Positions 17,634-26,459 of a stretch of DNA of 64,000 bases are shown here, one piece after another. The stretch spans positions 8,133 to 72,132 of the forward strand of contig CAYLYM010000004.1 in NCBI GenBank assembly GCA_964387645.1. The letters are read 5' to 3'. This DNA comes from CAYLYM01 sp964387645. GTDB lineage: Bacteria; Calditrichota; Calditrichia; RBG-13-44-9. The notes beneath the pieces are model-generated. The model ran no database searches. It was not told the DNA's origin and was given only the letters and a program-made list of their open reading frames with translations. How positions within the stretch are numbered: position 1 is the first letter of the stretch; each line of letters starts with the position of its first letter. Both the position numbers and the translations under genes were made by a program.

Positions 17634-18945
17634 AAAAAACATTATCTTTATTAGCTATTACTTCCCTCCAATGGGAGGTGGTGGTGTCCAACGAATCCTA
17701 AAATTTCTGAAATTCTGGGATTATCAAAATTACAATGTTTATATATTGACTGTAAAACGTAGTTATGTTTATGCAGAAGACCATGAATTAATTGCTGAAA
17801 TTCCACCTCATGTACAGACTTTTGCGACATCTTCTCTCGATCCATTCCGTGTACTTTATTTTTTTAAGAAATTCTTCGAAAAAAAATCTCTAAATAATCA
17901 AAGTAAGAAAAAGGAAAGTGGACAATTTTTGAGAAAAATATCCGGAATATTCTTTATTCCAGATAGTCGTATTTTATGGCTTCCCTTTGCTCTTTACCAG
18001 ATGTGGAAAATCAACCGCAAGGTAAGAATGGACCTGATCATTGGAACAATGCCGCCTTTTACAACAGGAATAATTGCTACGCTGGCGAAAATTACATTAA
18101 GAATCCCATATTTATTGGATTTCCGTGACGCCTGGACTAATAATCCCTATCTGCCAAAAATTTCTATCATCCATAATTATCTACAATACCGGCTGGAAAA
18201 ATTTGCTTTAAAAAACGCATCGGGAGTCATTTTTGTAAATCCCAAACTTCAATCGTACTATTTGCATCGTTACCCTCTTCTCAGAAAAAAACCAACCATT
18301 ACCATTCGCAATGGATTCGATCCTGATGATTTCTCAAATGCCATGACTACCGTCTTAAATGGAGATCACAAACCATTCAAAATTGCAGTGATGGGAACAG
18401 TATATTCTCAGGGAAATTCTCCTTTTCCTCTTCTTAAGGCAGTCACTTCCTTAATAAAATCTGGCAAGTTAAAACCAGAGCAAATCCGTCTGGTGTTTAT
18501 TGGTAAATGGGCCAGTAATTTTTTAAAAAAAGCACAGACCCTAGAAATAAATTCCATTCTGGAATGGATAAATTATCTTCCACACAAAAAAGCTTTACAG
18601 ATGGCTCAAAATATGGACGCATTGGCTTTAGCCGTTGAAGATGATAAAACGGGAGCTGAAAACATTACACCTGGAAGAATCTATGAGTACCTTTATTTGA
18701 GAAAACCAATTCTGGCTATATGTCCGATTCAAAGTGATTTAGCCTGGTTAATAAGAACACATCACGCTGGCAAAGCCATCGCTTATTCTGACATCGAATC
18801 AATTGAAGAAACTTTACTATCCTGGATAAATTCTCATTCTCAATTGAACCGGGGTTTTACTTTCAGGGAAATAGAAAAATATCATAGAAAATTTCTTACC
18901 GAACAGTTGATGCATTTTACCAGACAGGTTTTGAACAATTCATAA
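17584..18945 (+). CDS. GT-B fold glycosyltransferase (GT4-like)
   Basis: The protein has up to 453 residues. The N-terminal Rossmann half begins IIFISYYFPPMGGGGVQRILKFL, with the glycine-rich loop usual for group 1 transferases. The C-terminal half has the nucleotide-sugar site, around VFIGKWA and then ENITPGRIYEYLYLRKPILAI, whose glutamate is the conserved donor-binding residue. There is no signal peptide or clear membrane helix, so it is cytosolic or peripheral. The ATG at 17584 overlaps the kinase gene by 50 bases and lacks a ribosome site; GTG 17617 is an alternative start. It probably serves a cell-surface polysaccharide or glycolipid; donor and acceptor are unknown. Confidence 0.85.
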   Translation: MINLKNWYKLSVNSVHKKNIIFISYYFPPMGGGGVQRILKFLKFWDYQNYNVYILTVKRSYVYAEDHELIAEIPPHVQTFATSSLDPFRVLYFFKKFFEKKSLNNQSKKKESGQFLRKISGIFFIPDSRILWLPFALYQMWKINRKVRMDLIIGTMPPFTTGIIATLAKITLRIPYLLDFRDAWTNNPYLPKISIIHNYLQYRLEKFALKNASGVIFVNPKLQSYYLHRYPLLRKKPTITIRNGFDPDDFSNAMTTVLNGDHKPFKIAVMGTVYSQGNSPFPLLKAVTSLIKSGKLKPEQIRLVFIGKWASNFLKKAQTLEINSILEWINYLPHKKALQMAQNMDALALAVEDDKTGAENITPGRIYEYLYLRKPILAICPIQSDLAWLIRTHHAGKAIAYSDIESIEETLLSWINSHSQLNRGFTFREIEKYHRKFLTEQLMHFTRQVLNNS

Positions 18946-19350
18946 TCTTTTACTTTTTCAAGAAATAGAACAAACACCTCTCTTTCTCAAAACGCTAAAA
19001 TTTGTTTTATAATTTAAGTACTCACTCTAAAAGGATTTTTTAGCCACATAAAGTGGTGGGGAATAGTCTCCAATTTTTTAAAATTTTAAAGATTCTTCAC
19101 TTCCTTGAAAAAGACATTTTTACAGATACTGCCTTTTTAGAGTGGACTCATTTATCAACCCAAAGAACATCGGTTTAAATCCATGCCAAAAATTAAAAAG
19201 GTTGATAACATTCGAACTTCTTTAAATGAAGATTCAACCAGTAGAAATGTATTGCCAGAATAATTTAGAGAATCGATCGTTGATAGAAATTCTATGGTGA
19301 GTATTTTTCTAATCCCGCTTAATCAATGCCTAAATTTGCTAATTCTGTAT
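18946..19350. other. Intergenic region between convergent genes, with imperfect inverted repeats
   Basis: About 405 bases between the stops of two convergent genes. CACTCTAAAAGG (19023-19034) is mirrored by CCTTTTTAGAGTG (19132-19144) with one inserted T, and GGTTGA/TCAACC bracket a short stretch near 19200-19239. There is no T-run hairpin that would act as a usual terminator, and the only short frame (26 codons from 19182) shows no recognisable similarity. It may be the remains of a small mobile or repeat element, but that is a guess. Confidence 0.4.
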
Positions 19351-20513
19351 TTAGTTTGCCAGTTTCAGTAGAAATTTTTGGACCAATTTTTTTTGACAGA
19401 GCTGACGATAAGAGAATAACACAAAACCCTTATCATTCAAAGCCAGAACTTGACTTATTTTACGAATAGTCTGTTCCTCGGATTGATTATATAAAGCTAT
19501 ACCAACTACATATCTATTTGTCGGAAGTTTACGATGATAAGTCTCCAGACGAGNNNNNNNNNNGAAGAATCCGGAGAATAATTCATGGGTATGGCATAAT
19601 CAATCCAGTTCTCATTTACCCATCGGTTCCAATCCTGATAATACTCCCAACGTGCTATAGCCATATCTGGTTTAACTGCAGCAGATAAAATTAAATTATT
19701 ATTTTTAGTTTTAATTAATTTCGATATTTGAGCGATATAATCAGATAAGCCATCCATCAAATACTTTCGCCAATGAAAGAAAAATGATTCATATCCTTCC
19801 ATACTGAATTTTTTTGCAAAGTTTTCAGGATTTTCTAAAAATTGCAATGGATTAATTGCATAGCGATGTCGAAAACCTTTAATAACTTCTGGATTCAAAT
19901 CAAAATCCGAACCAGGAAATCGAATATAGTCAAGATGAATACCATCAACATTATAATTGTTTATGATATCTTTGATTATTTTCAAAAAATACTTTTGAAC
20001 TTCGGGATGAAGCGGAGAGAGATACAGACCTTCAATTCCTTCCTTTTTTATTGAATTTGGATAATCACGTAACAAATCTTTTTGTCTTAAAGATCGGGCA
20101 ATCCACCCTTTCTCCCTGTTAACAATATGATTCTTCTCTGTAGGAAGAGAATCCCGGCTCCAAACATAAAAGACATTCAACCATGCATGTACACGAATAG
20201 CAAATAGGTTTGCCTTTAGTAACAAATATTTTAAAGGATCAAAATTCATATTTTGTAACTCTCTGGCTAAGGGTTCATATTTGCTTAAATAATAAGCATC
20301 GCCCCGCCCACGCACTTGCACAAAAAGGTCTGTTATCTTTAATTTTCTTGCGAATTCAATTAAATTATCAATAGATTCTTGAGAAACAATTGAATGACGG
20401 ACAACCCATAAACCACGAATTTTATCACCGTCTGAAGCAAAGCCTTTAACAATACTGACCAATAAAATAAAACAGATAAAAGTTTTATATTTATTATTAA
20501 ATAAAATTCTCAT
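19351..20513 (-). CDS. Secreted glycosyl-hydrolase-like protein (GHL10/DUF187 family), interrupted by an assembly gap
   Basis: A signal peptide (residues 1 to about 26, ending GFAS) leads into a TIM-barrel GHL10-type domain: IRGLWVVRHSIVS, FVQVRGRGDAYYLS, LHPEVQKYFLKIIKDI, NVDGIHLDYIRFPG and NWIDYAIPMNYSPDS. Members of this family are thought to act on polysaccharides; the activity here is unproven. Ten Ns (19554-19563) follow MNYSPDS. Read with exactly ten Ns, the frame would end at a TAG at 19506. In another frame after the gap the sequence reads RLETYHRKLPTNRYVVGIAL, then FVLFSYRQLCQ, to TAA 19351-19353, which looks like the true C-terminus (66 more codons). The end at 19351 is therefore inferred. 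The true gap length should be 2 modulo 3. Confidence 0.75.
19554..19563. other. Assembly gap of ten Ns
   Basis: The only ambiguous bases in the window. They fall inside the glycosyl-hydrolase-like gene and shift its apparent reading frame, so ten is probably a placeholder, not a measured length. Confidence 0.98.
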
Positions 20514-20696
20514 ATTTTTTATTAATTATTTGGAAAAAATTAAATACTTCCACCAACACATTTTAACATTAATTAATATGTTTTGACTTTCAAAAAGTGA
20601 AAATAAACATGATCAAAATTAAATAGACAATATAGATATTTTTATTAATTTAAAGTTTTAATCCTTTCAAAAAATACTTAAAAATAGCGATGTACA

Positions 20697-20725
20697 TAAA
20701 AAAAGCGCCCTTATATGAGAGCGCT
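20697..20725 (-). terminator. Terminator of the ribosomal protein array after rplQ
   Basis: On the minus strand AGCGCTCT pairs with AGGGCGCT (one G-T pair) around the loop CATATA, followed by seven Ts (20698-20704). It lies 24 bases downstream of the rplQ stop and closes the long leftward array. Confidence 0.9.
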
Positions 20726-20748
20726 ATAAGAATAAATTATTAAATCGA

Positions 20749-21492
20749 TTATTTACTTTCTTCTTCAGCCTTACTTTCCTTTGATTCTTTCTCAACATCA
20801 TCCTGTTTTTGAGGTTCAGCTTTTTCAACTTTAATATTCTTTTCTTCTTCAGCTTTCTTTTCTTCTTTTGGTTGAGTTGTTGTTTTTTTTGTAGTGGTCT
20901 TCTTCTGAGTTTTTTGTGATTTTTCACTTCCTGGTGCTTCTGCCGCTTCAATATTTTTTTCTTCTTCTACTTTATTAGCTTCGACTTTCTCTTCTACCTT
21001 TTTCTCTTCTTTCGTTTCTTTCTGCTCTACTTTTTCTTTAACATCTTTTTCAGCAGCTTTTTCCTTAGCTTTTTTCCTTTCTTCATTAACTTTCTTTTTC
21101 GCTTTCCTGGCTTTCCTTTCTTCAATAATCATGGGTTCAAATCCCACTAGTTGAAGAATCGCTAATTCTGCACCATCCCCTTTTCTTCGACCCAATTTAA
21201 CAATTCGTGTATAACCGCCATTACGATCAGCGTAAGTAGGTGCAATTTCATCAAACAACTTTTTAACTAATTGATGATTTTGTAGCACTTTAAAAGCCAA
21301 TCGCCTTGCTGCAACTGTATTTTTTTTACCATAAGTAATTAACCGTTCAACAACACTCCGAGCAGCCTTTGCTTTAGCCAGTGTTGTTTTTATCTGATGA
21401 TTATCAAAAATAGCTTTAGCAATATTTTGTAGCGTTGCTTTCCGATGCGCTTTCGTTCGGCCTAATTTGTTTACCTTTTTTCGATGTCGCAT
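20749..21492 (-). CDS. rplQ: 50S ribosomal protein L17 with long charged C-terminal extension
   Basis: Residues 1 to about 117 are a normal L17 (MRHRKKVNKLGRTKAHRKAT, then DRNGGYTRIVKLGRRKGDGAELAILQLV). L17 sits near the polypeptide exit region of the large subunit. Residues about 118-247 are an extra, low-complexity tail rich in Lys and Glu with some Thr, predicted to be disordered or a charged helix. Bacterial L17 is usually about 115-200 residues, so the tail is long. It is the last gene of the array, 32 bases after rpoA, as in the classical alpha operon, and is followed by the terminator. Confidence 0.96.
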   Translation of the reverse strand: MRHRKKVNKLGRTKAHRKATLQNIAKAIFDNHQIKTTLAKAKAARSVVERLITYGKKNTVAARRLAFKVLQNHQLVKKLFDEIAPTYADRNGGYTRIVKLGRRKGDGAELAILQLVGFEPMIIEERKARKAKKKVNEERKKAKEKAAEKDVKEKVEQKETKEEKKVEEKVEANKVEEEKNIEAAEAPGSEKSQKTQKKTTTKKTTTQPKEEKKAEEEKNIKVEKAEPQKQDDVEKESKESKAEEESK

Positions 21493-21524
21493 GAGTTTAC
21501 CTCAAATTATTAATTAGACACTTA

Positions 21525-22508
21525 TCAATCTTCTCCCTTCAAATATTTATCAACATCCATTCCGAAATATAAACCTTTTTTCTCTAAAATATCCTGGATT
21601 TCCTGAAGAGATTTCCGTCCGAAGTTCCGAAACTTTAATAATTCAGATTCATCTAACCGAACCAAATCACCTATCGTCTTAATATTAGCATTCTTTAAAC
21701 AGTTATGAGACCTTACCGATAATTCCAGTTCGTCCACATTCATTCGAAGCAATTTTTTCACTCTCAAGATTTCTTCATCAATTTCTTGAGCCTCTTCCTC
21801 TTCAGGTTCAATCTCAAAGTTGATAAATAACTGGACGTGATCTTTAATGATTTTACCGGCAAAAGTTAAAGCGTCATCTGGTGTAATACTACCATCAGTT
21901 TCAATTTCTAAAACTAACTTTTCATAATCTGTTCTCTGTCCGACACGAACATTTTCTACATCAAAACGGACATTTCTAATGGGTGAAAAGATGGCATCTA
22001 TCGGAATTAATCCAATACTCGCTTCCAGCGGTTTATTCTCTTCTGCTGGAACATAGCCACGTCCTTTTCCCACACGCAATTCCATATTAAAATCAGCATC
22101 TTCATTGAGAGTAGCGATATGATGATCAGGATTCAGAATTTCAAAATCCACAGTATTCTTACCGATATCGCCTGCCTTAAATTCGCCAGGGCCTTTCAGG
22201 TGTATATTCACCTTATCGGGACGCTTATTGAGTAGTTTGATTCGGACTTCTTTAAGATTTAATATAATCTCTACAACGTCTTCTTTCACTCCTTTGATAG
22301 TGGAAAATTCATGCTGCACTCCATCAATTCGAATAGCCGTGATGGCAGCTCCCTGTATTGAGGAAAGAAGAACTCGCCGAAACATATTTCCAAGCGTAAC
22401 ACCAAAACCACGTTCCAGTGGCTGAACTATAAAACGACCAAAAGTAGTAGAATAACTGGAATCATCCAGTTCAACTCTTTCTGGCATTAAAAGATTTACC
22501 CAGTTCAT
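21525..22508 (-). CDS. rpoA: DNA-directed RNA polymerase subunit alpha
   Basis: Alpha dimerises to start polymerase assembly and its C-terminal domain contacts UP elements and activators. The 327-residue protein has the N-terminal dimerisation domain (about 1-235, with GFGVTLGNMFRRVLLSSIQGAA) and a C-terminal helix-hairpin-helix domain (about 258-320, with SVRSHNCLKNANIKTIGDL and FRNFGRKSLQEI), joined by a Glu-rich linker. Length and motifs are normal. It sits between rpsD and rplQ as in the alpha operon. Confidence 0.98.
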   Translation of the reverse strand: MNWVNLLMPERVELDDSSYSTTFGRFIVQPLERGFGVTLGNMFRRVLLSSIQGAAITAIRIDGVQHEFSTIKGVKEDVVEIILNLKEVRIKLLNKRPDKVNIHLKGPGEFKAGDIGKNTVDFEILNPDHHIATLNEDADFNMELRVGKGRGYVPAEENKPLEASIGLIPIDAIFSPIRNVRFDVENVRVGQRTDYEKLVLEIETDGSITPDDALTFAGKIIKDHVQLFINFEIEPEEEEAQEIDEEILRVKKLLRMNVDELELSVRSHNCLKNANIKTIGDLVRLDESELLKFRNFGRKSLQEIQDILEKKGLYFGMDVDKYLKGED

Positions 22509-22544
22509 ATATCTCCAACTATTTTTATAATGACAATTTCTCTT

Positions 22545-23174
22545 TTATTTCGAATACAACTCAATTATCAAATTTTCCTGAACATTGATTGGAATATCCT
22601 GACGTGATGGAACATCCAAGAATTCACCACGCATTTTTGCTTTATCCAGACGTAACCACGGTAACATATCTTCATCGCGAACACGCTTCATCGATTCATG
22701 AAATATTTCCATTTTGCGACTTTTTTCGCGTACTTCTATTACATCTCCTGGACGCAATAAATAAGAAGGTATATTAACAGTTTTTCCATTGACTTTAAAA
22801 TGTCTATGCAAAACTAACTGACGGGCAGCCCTTCGTGATGGAGCAAATCCCAGGCGATACACAACATTATCCAAACGGCTTTCCAAAATTTTTAACAAGT
22901 TTTCACCACTAACGCCCTTTTGACGAGTGGCTTTCTCATAATAATTTCGGAATTGCGATTCTAATACACCATAAATGCGTTTAACTTTCTGTTTTTCTCT
23001 TAACTGGATACCATATTCAGACAACTTACCACGATGAGTTGTACCATGCTGTCCAGGAATATAAGACCGTTTTTCAAAGGAACATTTTGCCGAAAGGCAT
23101 CTAGCTCCTTTAAGAAATAATTTCTCTCCTTCGCGTCTACAAAGTTTACAAACTGGACCTGTATAACGTGCCAT
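22545..23174 (-). CDS. rpsD: 30S ribosomal protein S4
   Basis: Primary 16S rRNA-binding protein of the small-subunit body, 209 residues. The N-terminus carries a four-cysteine zinc-type motif (CKLCRREGEKLFLKG followed by C27 and C32), and the S4 RNA-binding domain lies at about 98-160 (SRLDNVVYRLGFAPSRRAARQLV). It lies between rpsK and rpoA. In E. coli S4 represses the alpha operon; I did not identify such a target here. Confidence 0.98.
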   Translation of the reverse strand: MARYTGPVCKLCRREGEKLFLKGARCLSAKCSFEKRSYIPGQHGTTHRGKLSEYGIQLREKQKVKRIYGVLESQFRNYYEKATRQKGVSGENLLKILESRLDNVVYRLGFAPSRRAARQLVLHRHFKVNGKTVNIPSYLLRPGDVIEVREKSRKMEIFHESMKRVRDEDMLPWLRLDKAKMRGEFLDVPSRQDIPINVQENLIIELYSK

Positions 23175-23200
23175 TAATTGCTATCTCCATAAATTTTATT

Positions 23201-23590
23201 TTATACTCTACGTTTTTTAGGTGGACGACAACCATTATGAGGAATAGGTGTCACATCTTTGATACTCATAATTTCCAGACCTGCTGCTTGCAAAGCACGA
23301 ATAGCGGCTTCGCGACCAGCTCCTGGACCCTTAACCTCTACCGAAACCTGTCGCAGACCCAAATCCATAGCTTCTTTTGCAGCCGTTTCTGCCGCTAATT
23401 GTGCAGCAAATGGCGTATTCTTCCGTGATCCTTTGAATCCGACTCTACCAGCTGAAGCCCATGAAATTACATCACCATTGTTTTTTGTTAAAGTGACAAT
23501 AGTATTATTAAAAGTTGCTTTTATATGGGCAACCCCTATTGCATCAACTTGTTCTTTTTTCTTCTTCGTTGTCCGGGTTCTACGTGCCAA
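23201..23590 (-). CDS. rpsK: 30S ribosomal protein S11
   Basis: Platform protein near the decoding-site mRNA exit, 129 residues. Typical stretches are ATFNNTIVTLTKNNGDVISWASAG, GPGAGREAAIRALQAAGL and the C-terminal DVTPIPHNGCRPPKKRRV. It follows rpsM by 27 bases and precedes rpsD. Confidence 0.98.
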   Translation of the reverse strand: MARRTRTTKKKKEQVDAIGVAHIKATFNNTIVTLTKNNGDVISWASAGRVGFKGSRKNTPFAAQLAAETAAKEAMDLGLRQVSVEVKGPGAGREAAIRALQAAGLEIMSIKDVTPIPHNGCRPPKKRRV

Positions 23591-23617
23591 TTTTAAACCT
23601 CCTTAATTCATCAAAAA

Positions 23618-23992
23618 TTATTTTTTTCTTCCACCTACTGGCCTACGACGTCCTTTACGTGTACGAGCATTTGTTTTGGTACGCTGACCTCTCACCGGCA
23701 ATCCCATCTTATGGCGAATCCCGCGGTAACAGTTAATATCAATTAACCGCTTAATATTCATATTAACTTCTGCTTTAAGCGCACCTTCAACTTTATAAGA
23801 TTGTTGGATAACATTCCTTATATCCCGAATCTGAGTATCTGTCAAATCAGAAGTACGAATTGTCGGATCTACTCCAGCAGCTTCACAAATCTTTAAGGCA
23901 GAAGTTCTTCCAATACCATAAATATAAGTGAGAGCAATCCCAATCTGCTTGTTTTTTGGCAAGTCAACACCAACTATACGAGCCAAAATCAC
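23618..23992 (-). CDS. rpsM: 30S ribosomal protein S13
   Basis: Head protein that contacts the large subunit (bridge B1) and P-site tRNA, 124 residues. It shows the helix-two-turn-helix (YIYGIGRTSALKICEAAGV) and the basic tail (GLPVRGQRTKTNARTRKG). First gene of the alpha-operon portion, 15 bases after rpmJ. Confidence 0.98.
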   Translation of the reverse strand: MILARIVGVDLPKNKQIGIALTYIYGIGRTSALKICEAAGVDPTIRTSDLTDTQIRDIRNVIQQSYKVEGALKAEVNMNIKRLIDINCYRGIRHKMGLPVRGQRTKTNARTRKGRRRPVGGRKK

Positions 23993-24007
23993 CTCCTTAT
24001 AATTAAA

Positions 24008-24124
24008 TTAACCCTGTCTTTGTTTATGTTTTGGGTTTTTCTTACAAATTACACGAACAATTCCGTGTCGTCTAATAATTTTACAATGTTCACAACGTTT
24101 CTTTACTGATGCTTGAACCTTCAT
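24008..24124 (-). CDS. rpmJ: 50S ribosomal protein L36
   Basis: The 38-residue protein starts MKVQASVKKRCEHCKIIRR and ends KHKQRQG. It is the zinc-binding form: the CxxC pair (CEHC) is followed by a third Cys and a His (VICKKNPKH). Frame from ATG 24122-24124 to TAA 24008-24010. It lies between infA and rpsM as in many bacteria. Confidence 0.97.
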   Translation of the reverse strand: MKVQASVKKRCEHCKIIRRHGIVRVICKKNPKHKQRQG

Positions 24125-24147
24125 GATTCACCTCAATCCATTTCTGT

Positions 24148-24366
24148 CTACTTATATCTATATGTAATTCGGCCACGTTTTAGATCGTACGGAGATAATT
24201 CTACTTTTACTTTATCTCCAGGCAATATCTTTATAAAATGCATTCGCATCTTACCAGAGACATGTGCTAATACTTGATGTCCACTTTCCAATTCAACAAT
24301 AAACGTTGCATTGGGTAATGTTTCTTTAATTACTCCGTCGACCGTTATAGGTTGTTCCTTGGCCAA
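24148..24366 (-). CDS. infA: Translation initiation factor IF-1
   Basis: A single S1/OB-fold protein of 72 residues that occupies the ribosomal A site during initiation; VDGVIKETLPNATFIVELESG and KVELSPYDLKRGRITYRYK are diagnostic. The start is TTG (24364-24366), placed immediately after the TAA of map in the same reading frame, so the two genes are separated only by that stop codon. GAGGTG inside the end of map can serve as the ribosome site, implying coupled translation. Confidence 0.96.
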   Translation of the reverse strand: MAKEQPITVDGVIKETLPNATFIVELESGHQVLAHVSGKMRMHFIKILPGDKVKVELSPYDLKRGRITYRYK

Positions 24367-25137
24367 TTAAAACACCTCGTTTTTTAAGTTATGTTCAGTC
24401 AATATTTCAGGGGCACCGTTTTTAATCAAAACCGTATGTTCATAATGAGCAGAAGGTTTTCCATCAGCAGTTACAACTGTCCACCCATCAGACAAAGTCC
24501 TCACTTCATGTGTGCCCATATTAACCATTGGTTCAATAGCGAATACCATTCCTTCTTTTAAAAGTGGACCACGATTTGGTTTCCCAAAATTTGGAATCTG
24601 GGGTTCTTCGTGTAAATTTCTTCCAATTCCATGTCCAACAAGATCTCTAACAACTCCATACCCGTGTCGCTCTGCATGAACCTGAATTGCGTGCGAGATA
24701 TCTTGCAATCGGTTTCCTGCCCTGGCTTTTTCTATGCCCAAATAAAGCGACTCTAATGTTACTTCCATCAGTCTCTTCTTGTTTTCATCTACTTCTCCAA
24801 CAGGAAAAGTAAAAGCACAATCTCCATGATATCCTTTATACTCAACCCCTATATCCACACTCACAAAATCACCTTCCCTCAAAAATCGCCTATTCGAAGG
24901 AATTCCATGAACCACTTCCTCATTAATCGATATACAGGCACTTGCAGGAAAACCATACAATCCCTTGAACGACGGTTTTGCATTTTTTGAACGAATAAAT
25001 TTCTCAATCTCTTCGTTCAATTTTCCGGTACTTATCCCAGGTTTTATCAAAGACCACACATAACAAAAACAATCAGCCACAATACGAGAGCTAATCCGCA
25101 TTAGCTCAATTTCATGTTCATTTTTTATCAATATCAT
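24367..25137 (-). CDS. map: Methionine aminopeptidase, type I
   Basis: Removes the N-terminal methionine from new proteins. The 256-residue protein shows the five metal ligands in order: the two Asp (VSVDIGVEYKGYHGDCAF), His (VGHGIGRNLHEEPQIPN, with the substrate His just before), Glu (FAIEPMVN) and Glu (YEHTVLI). There is no N-terminal SH3-like extension, so it is a type Ia enzyme. Its ATG overlaps the secY stop by one base (TAATG). It takes the usual place after secY, but adk, often found between them, is absent. Confidence 0.97.
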   Translation of the reverse strand: MILIKNEHEIELMRISSRIVADCFCYVWSLIKPGISTGKLNEEIEKFIRSKNAKPSFKGLYGFPASACISINEEVVHGIPSNRRFLREGDFVSVDIGVEYKGYHGDCAFTFPVGEVDENKKRLMEVTLESLYLGIEKARAGNRLQDISHAIQVHAERHGYGVVRDLVGHGIGRNLHEEPQIPNFGKPNRGPLLKEGMVFAIEPMVNMGTHEVRTLSDGWTVVTADGKPSAHYEHTVLIKNGAPEILTEHNLKNEVF

Positions 25138-26459
25138 TAAATTCTTCGCCCGCGTACTCTGCCACTCTTCATAAATCCATCATAATGTCTCTGAAACAGA
25201 TGAGCTTCGAACCTTTGAATAGTATCCAAAGCCACACCAACAATAATTAACAAACCTGTCCCCCCAAAAAAAGAAGCATAATTATAAGAAATATTAAAGG
25301 ATTTAACCAGTATATATGGAATAATAGCTACAATAGCCAGCGCAATTGAACCCGGAAGAGTAATTCTTGTAAGAATAGTATCCAAATATTCTGCTGTTTT
25401 CTTTCCTGGTCTCACTCCTGGAATAAATCCACCCTGTTTCTTTAGATTATCAGCTACATCCACTGGATTTAAAGCGATTGCCGTATAAAAATAAGTAAAG
25501 AAAACAATTAACACTCCATATACCAACCAGTAAAACCAGGACTCCATTGAAAAAGCCCGTTGAAGAGAAGCAATAAATTCACTATCCGGGAAAAACGAGA
25601 ATAAAGTACTAGGGACAAACATAATTGCCTGGGCAAAGATAATAGGCATTACACCAGCCGTATTAACACGCAATGGAAAATGAGTATTTACACCGCCATA
25701 AACTTTTCGACCTACCACTCGCTTAGCATATTGAACAGGAATCCTTCGAGTTGCCTGGGTTAAAATAACTACACCAGCAACGATTAAAAAACCTAAAGCA
25801 ATTAAAAACAACTCAACCAAAAGCGAACGATTACCACTGGAAAACTGGATCCATTCATCCAAAACTGCCGAAGGAAAACGGGCAATAATTCCAATAAAAA
25901 TGATCAAAGAAATACCATTTCCGATGCCCCGCTCGTCAATCAATTCACCCATCCACATAATGAGCATTGTTCCGGTTGCCATGGAAATCATTGTCAAAAT
26001 GCGGAAACCCATACCTGGATGAATCACCGCCTTAACACCATTAACTTCAATACTTTCAAGGAAAACAGCTACTCCAAAAGCTTGCATTGCCGAAATAAGT
26101 AATGTTCCATAACGAGTATATTGAGTGATTTTTTTTCGCCCTTCTTCACCTTCTTTCTGAAGACGCTGGATATAAGGCCATACAGCACCCAACAATTGAA
26201 GGATAATAGAAGCGCTAATATAAGGCATTATACCAAGTCCAAAAACTGCTGCTTTTCGGAAAGCACCACCAGCGAATAGATCATACAATCCAAAAAGAGT
26301 TCCCGATAGATTTCGCATTCCTTCTGCTAAAATCTCGGTATCTATTCCCGGAGTCACTATATGGGTCCCAACCCGTTCAAGTGCTAAAACCATAACAGTA
26401 AATAAAATCCGCTTACGAAGGTCATAAATTTTAAATAGATTTCGAAAAGTCTCAATCAT
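25137..26459 (-). CDS. secY: Preprotein translocase subunit SecY
   Basis: The channel subunit of the Sec translocon in the inner membrane, 440 residues with ten predicted membrane helices. The N-terminus (FRNLFKIYDLRKRILFTVMVLALERVGTHI), the plug-region stretch (LSGTLFGLYDLFAGGAFRKAAVFGLGIMPYISASI) and the C-terminal FLKK-type tail are typical. It overlaps rplO by 4 bases (ATGA). Its partner SecE is encoded upstream in the same array. Confidence 0.98.
   Translation of the reverse strand: MIETFRNLFKIYDLRKRILFTVMVLALERVGTHIVTPGIDTEILAEGMRNLSGTLFGLYDLFAGGAFRKAAVFGLGIMPYISASIILQLLGAVWPYIQRLQKEGEEGRKKITQYTRYGTLLISAMQAFGVAVFLESIEVNGVKAVIHPGMGFRILTMISMATGTMLIMWMGELIDERGIGNGISLIIFIGIIARFPSAVLDEWIQFSSGNRSLLVELFLIALGFLIVAGVVILTQATRRIPVQYAKRVVGRKVYGGVNTHFPLRVNTAGVMPIIFAQAIMFVPSTLFSFFPDSEFIASLQRAFSMESWFYWLVYGVLIVFFTYFYTAIALNPVDVADNLKKQGGFIPGVRPGKKTAEYLDTILTRITLPGSIALAIVAIIPYILVKSFNISYNYASFFGGTGLLIIVGVALDTIQRFEAHLFQRHYDGFMKSGRVRGRRI

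Noticed and set aside
19182..19262. A 26-codon frame in the gap after the glycosyltransferase
   Set aside because: Too short, no ribosome site and no recognisable similarity.
20724..20951. A 75-codon very Lys-rich minus-strand frame
   Set aside because: An alternative frame of the low-complexity rplQ tail.
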